This document shows positions 6,673 through 14,876 of a stretch of 46,602 bases of DNA, in pieces. The stretch covers positions 1 to 46,602 of the forward strand of contig NZ_PRLD01000016.1 of assembly GCF_003287405.1 (NCBI RefSeq), read 5' to 3'. Every line of letters starts with the position of its first letter. The stretch's first letter is position 1. The notes beneath the pieces were generated by a model that was not told the origin of the DNA, ran no database searches, and saw nothing but the letters and a program-made list of their open reading frames with translations. Source of the stretch: Faecalibacterium prausnitzii (GTDB lineage: Bacteria; Bacillota; Clostridia; Oscillospirales; Ruminococcaceae). The position numbers and the translations under genes are program-made.

Positions 6673-6701
6673 TTGTACTGCCGCGCAGTTTGCGGTATGA
6701 T
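6673..6701 (+). promoter_or_regulatory. Promoter of the hydroxyacid dehydrogenase gene
   Basis: -35 TTGTAC (6673-6678), 17-bp spacer, -10 TATGAT (6696-6701). Confidence 0.65.
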
Positions 6702-6729
6702 AGACAAAAAGAGGGAAGGAGACCCTATT

Positions 6730-7722
6730 ATGTCCAAACATATCCTTGTCTGCCTGCCCATCAGTGCAGAGCAGAGAGCCCGCATTGAGGCAGTGCAGGG
6801 CTTTGAATACCGTTTTACCACCCCGGACACCGCCACGGCAGAGGATGCTTTGTGGGCCGATGCCGTGCTGGGCAACCTGCCGGTGCCGCTGATCCGGCAA
6901 AACGATCATCTGGAGTGGTTCCAGTCCAACGCAGCCGGCCCTAATAACTATCTGGAGCCGGGGGTGCTGCCGGAGGGCTGCATCGTGACCAACGCCACCG
7001 GCGCTTACGGGCTGGCCATCAGCGAGTGTATGCTGGCGCTGTGGCTCAGCCTGCTCAAGGAGCTGCCCACCTACCGGGATAACCAGCGGGAGCACCGCTG
7101 GGCACCCACCGGCCACTCTGTGGGCAGCATCGCGGGCAGCCGGGTGCTGTGCGTGGGCATGGGCGATATCGGCTCTAACTTTGCCCGGCGGGCTCATGCG
7201 CTGGGAGCCGAGGTGGTGGGCGTGCGCCGCACCGTGCACCCGGACACCCCCTGCCCGGACTACTGCACCCGTGTGGTGGCGCAGAGCGAACTGGACGCAG
7301 AGCTGCCGCAGGCCGACCTTGTGGCGCTGAGCCTGCCTGACACGCCGGAGACACGGCATCTGTTCAACGCCGGGCGGATGGCGCTCTGCAAGCCCGGTGC
7401 CATCCTGCTCAATGTGGGACGGGGCACTGCTGTGGACGGCGAGGCACTGGCGGCGGCGGTGCACAGCGGGCAGCTCTCCGGTGCAGGGCTGGACGTGACG
7501 GACCCCGAGCCGCTGCCGCCGGAGCATCCCTTGTGGGCAGAGCCCAACGTGATCATCACGCCCCATGTCACCGGCGGCTTCAGCCTGCCCAAGACACTGG
7601 ACAACATCGTGGATATCTTTGCGCACAACCTCAGGCGCTATGCCGCCGGTCAGCCGCTGGATAACCAGATGGACCGCCGCACCCAGTACGCCAGCGGCGC
7701 ACGGCTGCAAAGCACACTGTAA
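6730..7722 (+). CDS. D-isomer-specific 2-hydroxyacid dehydrogenase
   Basis: 330 residues from the ATG at 6730, with GGAAGGAG upstream. The Rossmann NAD(P) motif is GMGDIG at 143-148. The catalytic triad of the family is present: Arg231 in NVGRGT, Glu260 in DPEPLPPEHPLW and His279 in PHVTGG. It would reduce a 2-oxoacid or oxidize a D-2-hydroxyacid in the cytoplasm. The substrate cannot be read from the sequence; the group includes glyoxylate/hydroxypyruvate reductases and phosphoglycerate dehydrogenase-like enzymes. There is no ACT domain, so it is not a typical SerA. It is monocistronic. Confidence 0.9.
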   Translation: MSKHILVCLPISAEQRARIEAVQGFEYRFTTPDTATAEDALWADAVLGNLPVPLIRQNDHLEWFQSNAAGPNNYLEPGVLPEGCIVTNATGAYGLAISECMLALWLSLLKELPTYRDNQREHRWAPTGHSVGSIAGSRVLCVGMGDIGSNFARRAHALGAEVVGVRRTVHPDTPCPDYCTRVVAQSELDAELPQADLVALSLPDTPETRHLFNAGRMALCKPGAILLNVGRGTAVDGEALAAAVHSGQLSGAGLDVTDPEPLPPEHPLWAEPNVIITPHVTGGFSLPKTLDNIVDIFAHNLRRYAAGQPLDNQMDRRTQYASGARLQSTL

Positions 7723-7730
7723 AACAAAAA

Positions 7731-7762
7731 ACTGCCGCACAACTGTGCGGCAGTTTTTGTTT
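7731..7762. terminator. Bidirectional terminator
   Basis: Perfect 10-bp stem ACTGCCGCAC / GTGCGGCAGT with loop AACT, a T run on the plus side and an A run (T run on minus) on the other. It serves both the dehydrogenase and the convergent FMN-binding gene. Confidence 0.85.
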
Positions 7763-7777
7763 CTGTGGTTTACAGCA

Positions 7778-8167
7778 TCACTGCGCCTGCGCAAGGCAGG
7801 CGTCCATGGCGGTAAAGATGGCCTCGCTGGTCAGGGTAGCACCGGTTATAGCGTCTGCACCAGCGGTGGAGCCGGTCTGTGTCAGCTGCGCAGCCAGTGT
7901 CTCAGCGGCTTTGCCGCCCAGCTCCGGGGTCTCGGCAGAAGCGTCCACCTGCACGGCGGTCACCTTGCCGCCGGTCACGGTGACTGTGACAGTCACCTCG
8001 CCCATGCAGCCCTGTGCAGCAGAGGTGTAGCTGCCGTCGGTCAGGGGAGCGGCGTTGTCGGCAGCGGGTACGGTGCCGGTGTTGTGGATATACAGGTTCA
8101 GCATAATGCCCATCAGCACGGTGGCCACCAGCATGAGCAGGATATTACGGGTCATTTTTGCGGTCAT
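7778..8167 (-). CDS. FMN-binding domain protein, membrane-anchored
   Basis: 129 residues. An N-terminal hydrophobic segment (about 8-27, ILLMLVATVLMGIMLNLYI) acts as anchor or signal. The rest is an FMN-binding (RnfG/NqrC-like) domain: DGSYTSAAQG near the start, beta strands with VTVTVTVTGGKVTAV, and ADAITGATLTSEAI, whose second threonine is the expected site of covalent FMN attachment (family rule S/T-G-A-T-x-T). It follows glnS by 27 bp on the minus strand and is probably co-transcribed. It would act on the outer face in electron transfer; its partner is not visible here. Confidence 0.85.
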   Translation of the reverse strand: MTAKMTRNILLMLVATVLMGIMLNLYIHNTGTVPAADNAAPLTDGSYTSAAQGCMGEVTVTVTVTGGKVTAVQVDASAETPELGGKAAETLAAQLTQTGSTAGADAITGATLTSEAIFTAMDACLAQAQ

Positions 8168-8194
8168 GGTATGGTATCTTCTCCTTGCGGGTGA

Positions 8195-9853
8195 TTATTT
8201 TGCGGGCTTGAAGCTGTCACGCAGGGTGACCACACGGTTGTACACGCCGGGGTTCTTGCTGTCCGGGGTAAAGAAGCCGGTGCGCACGAACTGGAACTTT
8301 TCGCCGGGCTTTGCGTCCTTCAGGCTCTCTTCCAGCTTGCAGCCGGTGCGTACGGTAACGCTTTCCGGGTTCAGGTAGTCCTTGTAATCGCTGCCCTCGG
8401 GGATGCCGTTCATGTTGGCTTCGGTGAACAGCTTGTCGTACAGACGCACCTCGGCGTCCACGCAGTGCGCAGCGCTTACCCAGTGGATGGTGCCCTTGAC
8501 CTTGCGGCCGTCGGCGGGGTTGCCGTTGCCGGTCTCGAGGTCGGCGGTGCAGTGGATGGCGGCAATGCTGCCGTCGGCGTTCTTGTCCACGCAGGTGCAC
8601 TTGACGATATAAGCACCCATCAGACGCACCTCACCGTCCACGGTCAGACGCTTGAACTTGGGAGGCGGCACCTCGGCAAAGTCCTCGGCGTCGATCCACA
8701 GCTCGCGGGTAAAGGCGACCTTGCGGGTGGTGGTATCGTTGGCTTCACGGTTGGGGTTGTTGGCTACGTCAAAGTACTCGGTCTTGTCGGCGGGGTAGTT
8801 GTCCACCACCAGCTTGACCGGCTCCAGCACGGCAATGCGGCGCTGTGCGGTCAGATCCAGCTCGCTGCGGATGCAGGCTTCCAGCTGACGCATATCGATC
8901 AGGTTGTCAGACTTGGAGATGCCGGCCTCCCGCACGAAGGTGAAGATGGAGGTGGGGGTGTAGCCGCGGCGGCGCAGACCGCACAGGGTGGGCATACGGG
9001 GATCGTCCCAGCCGTCCACGATGCCCATCTCCACCAGCTCACGCAGATAGCGCTTGCTCATGACCGTGTTGGTCATGTTCAGGCGGGCAAACTCGCGCTG
9101 CTTGGGGAACTCGGCACCGAAGATGTTCTCAATGACCCAGTTGTACAGCGGGCGATGGTTCTCGAACTCCAGACTGCACATACTGTGGGTGATGCCTTCG
9201 ATGGCGTCCTGAATGGGGTGGGCGAAGTCGTACATGGGGTAGATGCACCACTTGCTGCCCTGACGGTGATGCTCGGCGTACTTGATGCGGTAGATGGCCG
9301 GGTCGCGCATATTCATGTTGGGGCTTGCCAGATCGATCTTGGCGCGCAGGGTCTTTTCGCCTTCCTTGAACTCACCGGCACGCATCCGGCGGAACAGGTC
9401 AAGGTTCTCTTCCGGGCTGCGGTCGCGCCACGGAGAGGGGCGGGAGGGCTTGCCGGCATCGGAGCCGCGGTACTCGCGCATCTCCTCGCGGGTCAGGTCA
9501 TCCACATAAGCTTTGCCCTCGGTGATCAGCTTCTCGGCGTACTCATAGCACTTATCAAAGTAATCGCTGCCGTAGAAGATGCCGCCGTTGGGATCGGCAC
9601 CCAGCCAGTGCAGATCCTCGATGATGCTGTTGACATACTCCTCGCCTTCGCGGGCGGGGTTGGTGTCGTCCAGACGCAGGTTGAATTTGCCGCCGTACTG
9701 GTTGGCAATGGACCAGTTGATATAGATGGCCTTGGCGCTGCCGATGTGCAGATAGCCGTTGGGCTCCGGCGGGAAGCGGGTGTGGATCTGCTGCACCTTG
9801 CCCTCGGCAAGGTCGGCATCGATGATATCTGTCAGAAAGTTTTTATCAGCCAT
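8195..9853 (-). CDS. glnS: Glutaminyl-tRNA synthetase
   Basis: 552 residues, a normal bacterial GlnRS length. The class I signature is HIGSAKA (36-42) after FPPEPNGYL, and the KMSKS loop reads VMSKRYL. The C-terminal half contains the two beta-barrel anticodon-binding domains. The PPEPNGYLHIGSAKA version distinguishes GlnRS from GluRS (which has PSPTGxLHIG). It charges tRNA-Gln directly with glutamine. The start is the ATG at 9853 with GGGGGA upstream, and the alternative start 15 codons earlier lacks a ribosome site. It has a strong promoter of its own; no T-box elements are seen in the 50-nt leader. Confidence 0.95.
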   Translation of the reverse strand: MADKNFLTDIIDADLAEGKVQQIHTRFPPEPNGYLHIGSAKAIYINWSIANQYGGKFNLRLDDTNPAREGEEYVNSIIEDLHWLGADPNGGIFYGSDYFDKCYEYAEKLITEGKAYVDDLTREEMREYRGSDAGKPSRPSPWRDRSPEENLDLFRRMRAGEFKEGEKTLRAKIDLASPNMNMRDPAIYRIKYAEHHRQGSKWCIYPMYDFAHPIQDAIEGITHSMCSLEFENHRPLYNWVIENIFGAEFPKQREFARLNMTNTVMSKRYLRELVEMGIVDGWDDPRMPTLCGLRRRGYTPTSIFTFVREAGISKSDNLIDMRQLEACIRSELDLTAQRRIAVLEPVKLVVDNYPADKTEYFDVANNPNREANDTTTRKVAFTRELWIDAEDFAEVPPPKFKRLTVDGEVRLMGAYIVKCTCVDKNADGSIAAIHCTADLETGNGNPADGRKVKGTIHWVSAAHCVDAEVRLYDKLFTEANMNGIPEGSDYKDYLNPESVTVRTGCKLEESLKDAKPGEKFQFVRTGFFTPDSKNPGVYNRVVTLRDSFKPAK

Positions 9854-9906
9854 ATAGGTTCCCCCTGTCAGGGCACACAGCGTGCCCCTTATACTCATAA
9901 TACTAT

Positions 9907-9935
9907 ATAATACACTATTTTGCGTTTTTCTTCAA
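9907..9935 (-). promoter_or_regulatory. Promoter of glnS
   Basis: Minus strand -35 TTGAAG (9935-9930), 17-bp spacer, -10 TATTAT (9912-9907). A GGGCACGC/GTGTGCCC hairpin lies in the short leader. Confidence 0.7.
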
Positions 9936-9989
9936 GTATGGACTTGTGCGGCGGGGGATGGCGCGGTGCTGAAGGAATGTGTTTTCCGT

Positions 9990-10172
9990 TTACCGCCGGA
10001 GCGGCGGGTCCGGCACAAAGATCATGGTGCCCCGGGCAGAAAAAAGTAGCTGCGGCATCATGCAGCTGTACCCCAGCCACAGCACCGCCAGAATGCACAG
10101 CACCAGCAGCACCCGGCGCAAAAGCACCGGGTGCCGGGCGGGGGGATGTCGTTTTCTGCGATCGCGCTGCAT
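9990..10172 (-). CDS. Small single-pass membrane protein
   Basis: 60 residues with a good site (AAGGAGGG) 9 bp before the ATG. The N-terminus is very basic (MQRDRRKRHPPARHPVLLRR), then one hydrophobic helix (about 21-37, VLLVLCILAVLWLGYSCMM) and a short outer tail. The ribosome site and positive-inside topology argue for a real gene; no family is recognised. It lies divergent from rnz and upstream of glnS on the same strand, 136 bp before the glnS start. Confidence 0.55.
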   Translation of the reverse strand: MQRDRRKRHPPARHPVLLRRVLLVLCILAVLWLGYSCMMPQLLFSARGTMIFVPDPPLRR

Positions 10173-10227
10173 AGGCTGTGCCCTCCTTTTTCAAGGCTCT
10201 GCCCAGCTTATGACGCAGCAGAAAGAA

Positions 10228-10256
10228 TTGTGCACCGGCGGGGTTTGTGGTAAGAT
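10228..10256 (+). promoter_or_regulatory. Promoter of rnz-cca
   Basis: -35 TTGTGC (10228-10233), 17-bp spacer, -10 TAAGAT (10251-10256); ribosome site GGAGG lies 8 bp before the rnz ATG. Confidence 0.65.
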
Positions 10257-10285
10257 AACAGGGAAGAACCACGGAGGAACTGCTT

Positions 10286-11224
10286 ATGCTGACCATTACA
10301 CTGCTGGGCACGGCTGCCACCATGCCGCTGCCGGAGCGCGCCCTGACCGCCGCTGTGGCGGAGTGCGGCGGGCACAGCCTGCTGCTGGACTGTGGCGAGG
10401 GCACCCAGACCGCCGCCCGCCGCGCCGGGGTGAACCTGATGCGTGCGGACGCCATCTGCCTGACCCACTACCACGGGGACCATATCTTTGGCCTGCCCGG
10501 GCTTTTGCAGACCCTTGGGGCGCAGGGACGCACCCGCCCGCTGGTGCTGCTGGGGCCGGAGGGGCTTTTGGAGGTTTGGCGGGCGGTGTATGCCCTGACC
10601 GGGCCGCTGCCCTACGCGGTAAAGCCGCTTGTCTGCCGCGCCGGGCAGCCGGTGGCGCTGGATGCGCTTTCGGATGGGTGGCCCGCCGGGGCAGCGCTGC
10701 TGCCGGTGGCAACAAAGCACCGGGTACGCAGTCTGGGCTACCGGCTGGAACTGCCCCGGGCGGGCAGGTTCGACCCGGAAAAGGCGCGGGCGCTGGGCGT
10801 ACCGGTGACCCAGTGGCGGCTTTTGCAGCGGGGACAGGCTGTGCCGCTGGCAGAGCACATGGTGCAGCCCGCCGAGGTGCTGGGCGCACCCCGCAAGGGG
10901 CTGCGGTTCGTCTTTTCCGGCGACAGTGCGCCCTGCCCGACGCTGGAGCAGGCGGCGCAGGGCGCAGACCTGCTGCTCTGCGATGCCACCTATGCTTTGC
11001 CGGAGCAGCAGGAGCAGGCCGCGCAGTGGGGGCACAGCACCTTTGGACAGAGCGCGGCGCTGGCTGCAAAGGCCGGGGCAAAGCGGCTGTGGCTGGTGCA
11101 CTATTCCCCCATGATCACTGACCCGGAACAGCAGCTTGCACAGGCGCAAAGCATCTTCCCGGCGGCAGAATGCGGCTTTGACGGCAAGCGCATCACCCTG
11201 CATTACGAGGAGAACGAGGAATGA
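10286..11224 (+). CDS. rnz: Ribonuclease Z
   Basis: 312 residues, the length of short-form RNase Z. The zinc motif HYHGDH (61-66) follows LLDCGEGTQTA, both hallmarks of the tRNase Z group of metallo-beta-lactamases; downstream zinc ligands are supplied by FSGDSAPC and LWLVHYSPM. It cleaves tRNA precursors 3' of the discriminator base. The stop overlaps the cca start (ATGA), so cleavage and CCA addition are encoded in one coupled operon. The tRNA-Tyr in this window encodes CCA, so this pair would mainly serve tRNAs lacking it, or repair. Confidence 0.9.
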   Translation: MLTITLLGTAATMPLPERALTAAVAECGGHSLLLDCGEGTQTAARRAGVNLMRADAICLTHYHGDHIFGLPGLLQTLGAQGRTRPLVLLGPEGLLEVWRAVYALTGPLPYAVKPLVCRAGQPVALDALSDGWPAGAALLPVATKHRVRSLGYRLELPRAGRFDPEKARALGVPVTQWRLLQRGQAVPLAEHMVQPAEVLGAPRKGLRFVFSGDSAPCPTLEQAAQGADLLLCDATYALPEQQEQAAQWGHSTFGQSAALAAKAGAKRLWLVHYSPMITDPEQQLAQAQSIFPAAECGFDGKRITLHYEENEE

Positions 11225-12543
11225 AGCTGACACTTGACCCCGGGGCAGCTGCCCTGCTGGACACCCTGCACGCAGCGGGCTACGCAGCCTATGCCGTGGG
11301 CGGCTGCGTGCGGGATAGCCTTTTGGGGCGCACCGCCCACGACTGGGACCTGTGCACCAGCGCCCTGCCGCAGCAGGTGATGGAACTGTTTGGGGCAGAG
11401 CAGTGCATCCCCACCGGGTTGCAGCACGGAACGGTCACCATCAAATACGGCGGGCAGCTGTACGAGACCACTACCTTTCGCACCGAGGGCAGCTATACCG
11501 ATGGCCGTCACCCGGACGAAGTGCAGTTCGTACCGGATGTGCGGGAGGACCTTGCCCGGCGGGATTTTACCATCAACGCCATAGCGTATAATGAAGCCGA
11601 GGGGCTGGTAGACCCCTTTGGCGGACAAAAAGATCTGCAAAACGGTCTGCTGCGGGCGGTGGGGGAGCCGCAGCAGCGCTTTACCGAGGATGCGCTGCGC
11701 ATCCTGCGGCTGTATCGCTTTGCCGCAAGGTTCGGCTTTGCGCTGGACGCTGCCACCGCCCGGGCGGCGCGGCAGCTGGCACCCCATTTGGACTGCATCT
11801 CTGCCGAGCGCATTCAGGAGGAGCTGGCAAAGCTGCTGACCGCCCCGCAGCCGGGGGCGTATCTGGAACCCGCAGTGCTGGCGGTGGTACTGCCGGAGCT
11901 GACCCCGGCGGCACTTGATGCCGCAAAGCCGGTGGTGGATGCCTGCCCGGCGGGGGAGAAAAACCTGCCGGTGCGCTGGGCGGCGCTGCTGCGCAGTTTG
12001 GGCGAAAGCGCCACCCGCCGTGTGCTCAAACGGCTGCGCTGCTCCAACGTCTGTATCGAGGAGACCGCCGTGTTGGTGCGGGAAACGGCGGGGGAGGGCG
12101 TGTGCAGAAGTTTCTCCGAGGACCGTCCGCTGGGGTGGGACCCTGCTGCCGTAGGCAGTAGGGCGGGCGATGGAATGGCCCGACTCGTGTCCGAGGAGAA
12201 AGCTTCTGCACACCCCGGTGATATCCACCTTCGGCAGATTTTAGGCCGATACGGGCTGTGCACCGTGGAGCGGCTGTGTGCACTGTGCGCGGCGCTGCAC
12301 CCGCAGAATGCCCCGGATTGCGCCCTTGCGGCGCAGCGGGCGCGGCAGCTGGAAGCCGACGGCGTATGCTGCCGGGTGAGCCAGCTGGCGGTGAACGGCC
12401 GCGACCTGATGGCAGCGGGCATCCCGGCAGGGCCTGCGCTGCGCCGGGTGCTGGAAGCGCTGCTGGACGGCGTCATCCACGCAGAATATCCCAACGAAAA
12501 ACCGGCGCTGCTGGCTGCGGCGCAGAAAATTATAGCGTCTTGA
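11221..12543 (+). CDS. cca: CCA-adding tRNA nucleotidyltransferase with in-frame insertion
   Basis: 440 residues. The class II nucleotidyltransferase head shows GGCVRD (27-32) and the metal-binding DWDLCTSA (41-48), then RRDFTINAIAYN (motif C) and the RFTEDALRILRLYRFAARF segment of motifs D/E. It adds or repairs the 3' CCA of tRNAs. Residues 294-331 do not look like the family. They are encoded by a 114-bp palindromic insertion (separate entry) between VLVRETAGEG and PGDIHLRQILGRYG, in the C-terminal helical region, which keeps the frame open. Removing it gives about 402 residues, a normal length. Catalytic parts are untouched, so the enzyme is probably functional. Confidence 0.92.
   Translation: MKLTLDPGAAALLDTLHAAGYAAYAVGGCVRDSLLGRTAHDWDLCTSALPQQVMELFGAEQCIPTGLQHGTVTIKYGGQLYETTTFRTEGSYTDGRHPDEVQFVPDVREDLARRDFTINAIAYNEAEGLVDPFGGQKDLQNGLLRAVGEPQQRFTEDALRILRLYRFAARFGFALDAATARAARQLAPHLDCISAERIQEELAKLLTAPQPGAYLEPAVLAVVLPELTPAALDAAKPVVDACPAGEKNLPVRWAALLRSLGESATRRVLKRLRCSNVCIEETAVLVRETAGEGVCRSFSEDRPLGWDPAAVGSRAGDGMARLVSEEKASAHPGDIHLRQILGRYGLCTVERLCALCAALHPQNAPDCALAAQRARQLEADGVCCRVSQLAVNGRDLMAAGIPAGPALRRVLEALLDGVIHAEYPNEKPALLAAAQKIIAS
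12100..12213. repeat. Palindromic insertion element inside cca (114 bp, 38 codons)
   Basis: Outer arms GTGTGCAGAAG (12100-12110) and CTTCTGCACAC (12203-12213) are perfect inverted repeats. They extend inwards through TTTCTCCGAGGA (12111-12122) and TCCGAGGAGAAAG (12190-12202) with small bulges. A separate central hairpin CCCTGCTGCC/GGCAGTAGGG lies at 12141-12163. The length is exactly 38 codons, without stops in the cca frame. The layout resembles the palindromic elements that insert in frame in Rickettsia genes, but no link to that family is claimed. Confidence 0.75.
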
Positions 12544-12579
12544 CAAGCGGTTTATGCTGCGGTAGTATTATACTACTGC
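12540..12579 (+). promoter_or_regulatory. Promoter of mnmA with palindromic operator over the -10
   Basis: -35 TTGACA (12540-12545) overlaps the cca stop codon; 17-bp spacer; -10 TAGTAT (12563-12568). A palindrome GTAGTAT-T-ATACTAC (12562-12576), extended by GC/GC at 12559-12560 and 12578-12579, covers the -10 and start site, as a repressor operator would. Confidence 0.6.
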
Positions 12580-12611
12580 TTTAGTATGTTGAACCCATAA
12601 AAGGAGAATCT

Positions 12612-13715
12612 ATGACCACTCAGAACCCTGCAAACCGTCCCCGCGCCCTCATTGCCATGAGCGGCGGCGTGGATAGCTCGGTGGCGGCCTGCCTGATGCA
12701 GCAGGCAGGCTACGACTGCACCGGCATCACCATGCGGCTTACCCACAACGAAACGCTGGGACAGTCCGGTTACCAGACCTGCTGCTCGGAAAAAGATATC
12801 GAGGATGCCGCCGAGGTGGCCTTTGCGCTGGATATGCCGTATCAGGTGCTGGATTTCACCGCCGACTTCCGGGCACAGATCATTGAAAAATTCATCCGCG
12901 TCTACGAGACGGGCGGCACCCCCAACCCCTGCATCGACTGCAATAAATATATGAAGTTCCGCCACCTGTTGGACTGGGCCGCAGAGCACGGCATGGAGTA
13001 TGTGGTCACCGGCCACTATGCCCGGGTGGAGCAGGACGCAGAAACCGGCCGCTGGCTGCTGAAAAAGGGCTTGGACGAGGGCAAGGATCAGAGCTATGTG
13101 CTGTATAACCTTACGCAGGAGCAGCTGGCGCATATCCGCTTGCCGCTGGGTGCGCTGCACAAGACCGAGGTACGCGAGATCGCGCAGGAGCACAGCTTTA
13201 TCAACGCCCAAAAGCACGACAGTCAGGATATCTGCTTTGTGCCGGACGGCGACTACGCCCGCTTTATGGAGCAGTTTACCGGCAAGCACTACCCCGCCGG
13301 AGATTTTCTGGATCAGAGCGGCAAGGTGGTGGGCACCCACAGCGGCGCGGTGCGCTACACACTGGGACAGCGCAAGGGGCTTGGTCTTGCGCTGGGCGCA
13401 CCGGTGTACGTCTGCGGCAAGGATATGCAGGCCAATACCGTTACGGTCGGGCCGGAAAGTGAACTGTTTGACCGCATCGTTTACGCAGAGGATGTGAACT
13501 GGATCGCCATCCCGGCGCTGACCGGGCCGCTGCGGGTCACCGCCCGCACCCGGTATCATCAGGCCGAGCAGCAGGCCACCGTTTACCCCGCAGAAAACGG
13601 CTTCCGACTGGAATTTGACCAGCCCCAGCGTGCCCCCACCCCGGGACAGGCTGCCGTGCTGTATCAGGGCGATGTGGTGCTGGGCGGCGGCACCATCACC
13701 CGCGTAGAAAAGTAA
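12612..13715 (+). CDS. mnmA: tRNA-specific 2-thiouridylase MnmA
   Basis: 367 residues. The PP-loop ATP motif is SGGVDSS (17-23). The catalytic cysteine lies in NPCIDCN (Cys107) and the second in SQDICFVPDGD, the standard pair for this family; GHYARVE and the C-terminal beta-barrel (LGQRKGLGLA onward) also match. It adenylates and thiolates U34 of tRNA-Lys, -Glu and -Gln, taking sulfur from a cysteine desulfurase relay not encoded here. AAGGAG lies 6 bp before the ATG. It is followed 10 bp later by tcdA, with which it forms an operon. Confidence 0.95.
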   Translation: MTTQNPANRPRALIAMSGGVDSSVAACLMQQAGYDCTGITMRLTHNETLGQSGYQTCCSEKDIEDAAEVAFALDMPYQVLDFTADFRAQIIEKFIRVYETGGTPNPCIDCNKYMKFRHLLDWAAEHGMEYVVTGHYARVEQDAETGRWLLKKGLDEGKDQSYVLYNLTQEQLAHIRLPLGALHKTEVREIAQEHSFINAQKHDSQDICFVPDGDYARFMEQFTGKHYPAGDFLDQSGKVVGTHSGAVRYTLGQRKGLGLALGAPVYVCGKDMQANTVTVGPESELFDRIVYAEDVNWIAIPALTGPLRVTARTRYHQAEQQATVYPAENGFRLEFDQPQRAPTPGQAAVLYQGDVVLGGGTITRVEK

Positions 13716-13725
13716 GGAGAACAAA

Positions 13726-14496
13726 ATGCAGGATCAGTATTCCCGCACTCAGCTGCTGCTGGGTGCAGAGGCTATGGAAAAGCTGCACCACGCCCGGGTG
13801 GCAGTGTTTGGCATCGGCGGCGTGGGCGGCTACACGGTGGAGGCGCTGGCACGCAGCGGCGTGGGCGCACTGGATCTGATCGATGACGATAAGGTCTGCC
13901 TGACCAACCTCAACCGTCAGATCATCGCCACCCGCAGCACGGTGGGACAATATAAGGTGGATGTAGCGGAACAGCGCATCCACGATATCGACCCCAACAT
14001 CAAGGTGACCACCCACCGGTGCTTCTTTGGCCCGGAGACGCAGGATGATTTCGATTTTACCCAGTACGACTATGTGGTGGACGCCATCGACACCGTTACA
14101 GGCAAGCTGGCGCTGGTGATGAAGTGCAAGGAAGCGGGCACCCCCATCATCTGCTCCATGGGCGCAGGTAACAAGATGGACCCCACCCGCTTTGAGGTGA
14201 CCGACATCTACAAGACCTCGGTCTGCCCGCTGGCCAAGGTGATGCGTACCGAGTGCCGCAAGCGCAAGATCAAGCACCTGAAGGTGGTCTACTCCAAGGA
14301 GCCTGCCATGACCCCCATCGAGGATGACTCCATCAGCTGCAAGAACCACTGCATCTGTCCCCCGGGCACTCAGCGCAAGTGCACTGCACGGCGCACCGTG
14401 CCGGGCTCCAACGCCTTTGTGCCTTCGGTAGCCGGTCTGATCATCGGCGGCGAGGTCGTCAAAGACCTTGTGGGCTTTGTACCGCTGAAGGGATAA
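13726..14496 (+). CDS. tcdA: tRNA threonylcarbamoyladenosine dehydratase (TcdA/CsdL)
   Basis: 256 residues. E1-like ThiF/MoeB/HesA fold with ATP motif GIGGVG (29-34), IDDDKVCLTNLNRQI for adenylate binding, and the family's later cysteine-rich part (SCKNHCICPPGTQRKC). It converts t6A37 to the cyclic form ct6A in tRNAs reading ANN codons. Co-transcription with mnmA and proximity to rnz, cca and glnS support a tRNA-modification role rather than thiamine or molybdopterin synthesis; no ThiS/MoaD partner is nearby. AAGGAGAAC precedes the ATG. Confidence 0.9.
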   Translation: MQDQYSRTQLLLGAEAMEKLHHARVAVFGIGGVGGYTVEALARSGVGALDLIDDDKVCLTNLNRQIIATRSTVGQYKVDVAEQRIHDIDPNIKVTTHRCFFGPETQDDFDFTQYDYVVDAIDTVTGKLALVMKCKEAGTPIICSMGAGNKMDPTRFEVTDIYKTSVCPLAKVMRTECRKRKIKHLKVVYSKEPAMTPIEDDSISCKNHCICPPGTQRKCTARRTVPGSNAFVPSVAGLIIGGEVVKDLVGFVPLKG

Positions 14497-14525
14497 AACA
14501 GACCGCGGCTTCCTTGCAGCGTGGG

Positions 14526-14697
14526 ACGATTTGGAATGCGCTCCGCGTTGCTCTGCGCATAAGCTAAGGAAATATTATTTTTTATTTCGGGGTTCAGAAA
14601 CGCCTGCGGGCGTTTCTGAACCCCATTTTCACAGGTGGAGTCGTGGAGAAAAACGGCATTTGCAGCGCCGCTTTCTACGAAAGCGCGGCGCTGCGGG
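14526..14697. repeat. Structured intergenic repeat, copy 1
   Basis: It starts with ACGATTTGGAATGCGC and GCGCATAAGCTAAGGAAATA. Two hairpins follow: a 15-bp stem GGGGTTCAGAAACGC / GCGTTTCTGAACCCC (14589-14624), then GCAGCGCCGCTTTC / GAAAGCGCGGCGCTGC (14662-14694). The same order recurs at 16101-16370. It starts 30 bp after tcdA; the first hairpin may also terminate tcdA. It is followed by a GCTCCCC/GGGGAGC block ending CTGAGGGG, a variant of the repeat seen in the pyr cluster. Confidence 0.8.
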
Positions 14698-14770
14698 TGC
14701 GCTTGCTCCCCTGGGGGAGCTGTCGCGCAGCGACTGAGGGGCTATAAATGGAGAAGCGAAAAAAGCGTTA

Positions 14771-14808
14771 AAGCGCTAGCGCCGACTGGCGCAGCGCTAG
14801 CTTTTTTG
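14771..14808 (+). terminator. Terminator-like hairpin
   Basis: AGCGCT-A-GCGCC pairs with GGCGCAGCGCT (one bulged A) around the loop GACT, followed by AGCTTTTTTG. No gene directly precedes it; it may belong to the repeat cassette. Confidence 0.5.
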
Positions 14809-14876
14809 TGCTTCGACTACTTCTTTAGGATTGTCAAGGGCGAGCAGCCCTTGGCCCGTTGCGGGGTGGGTGGAGT

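Noticed and set aside
9854-9906. T-box in front of glnS
   Set aside because: The leader is about 50 nt, with no specifier loop or antiterminator sequence.
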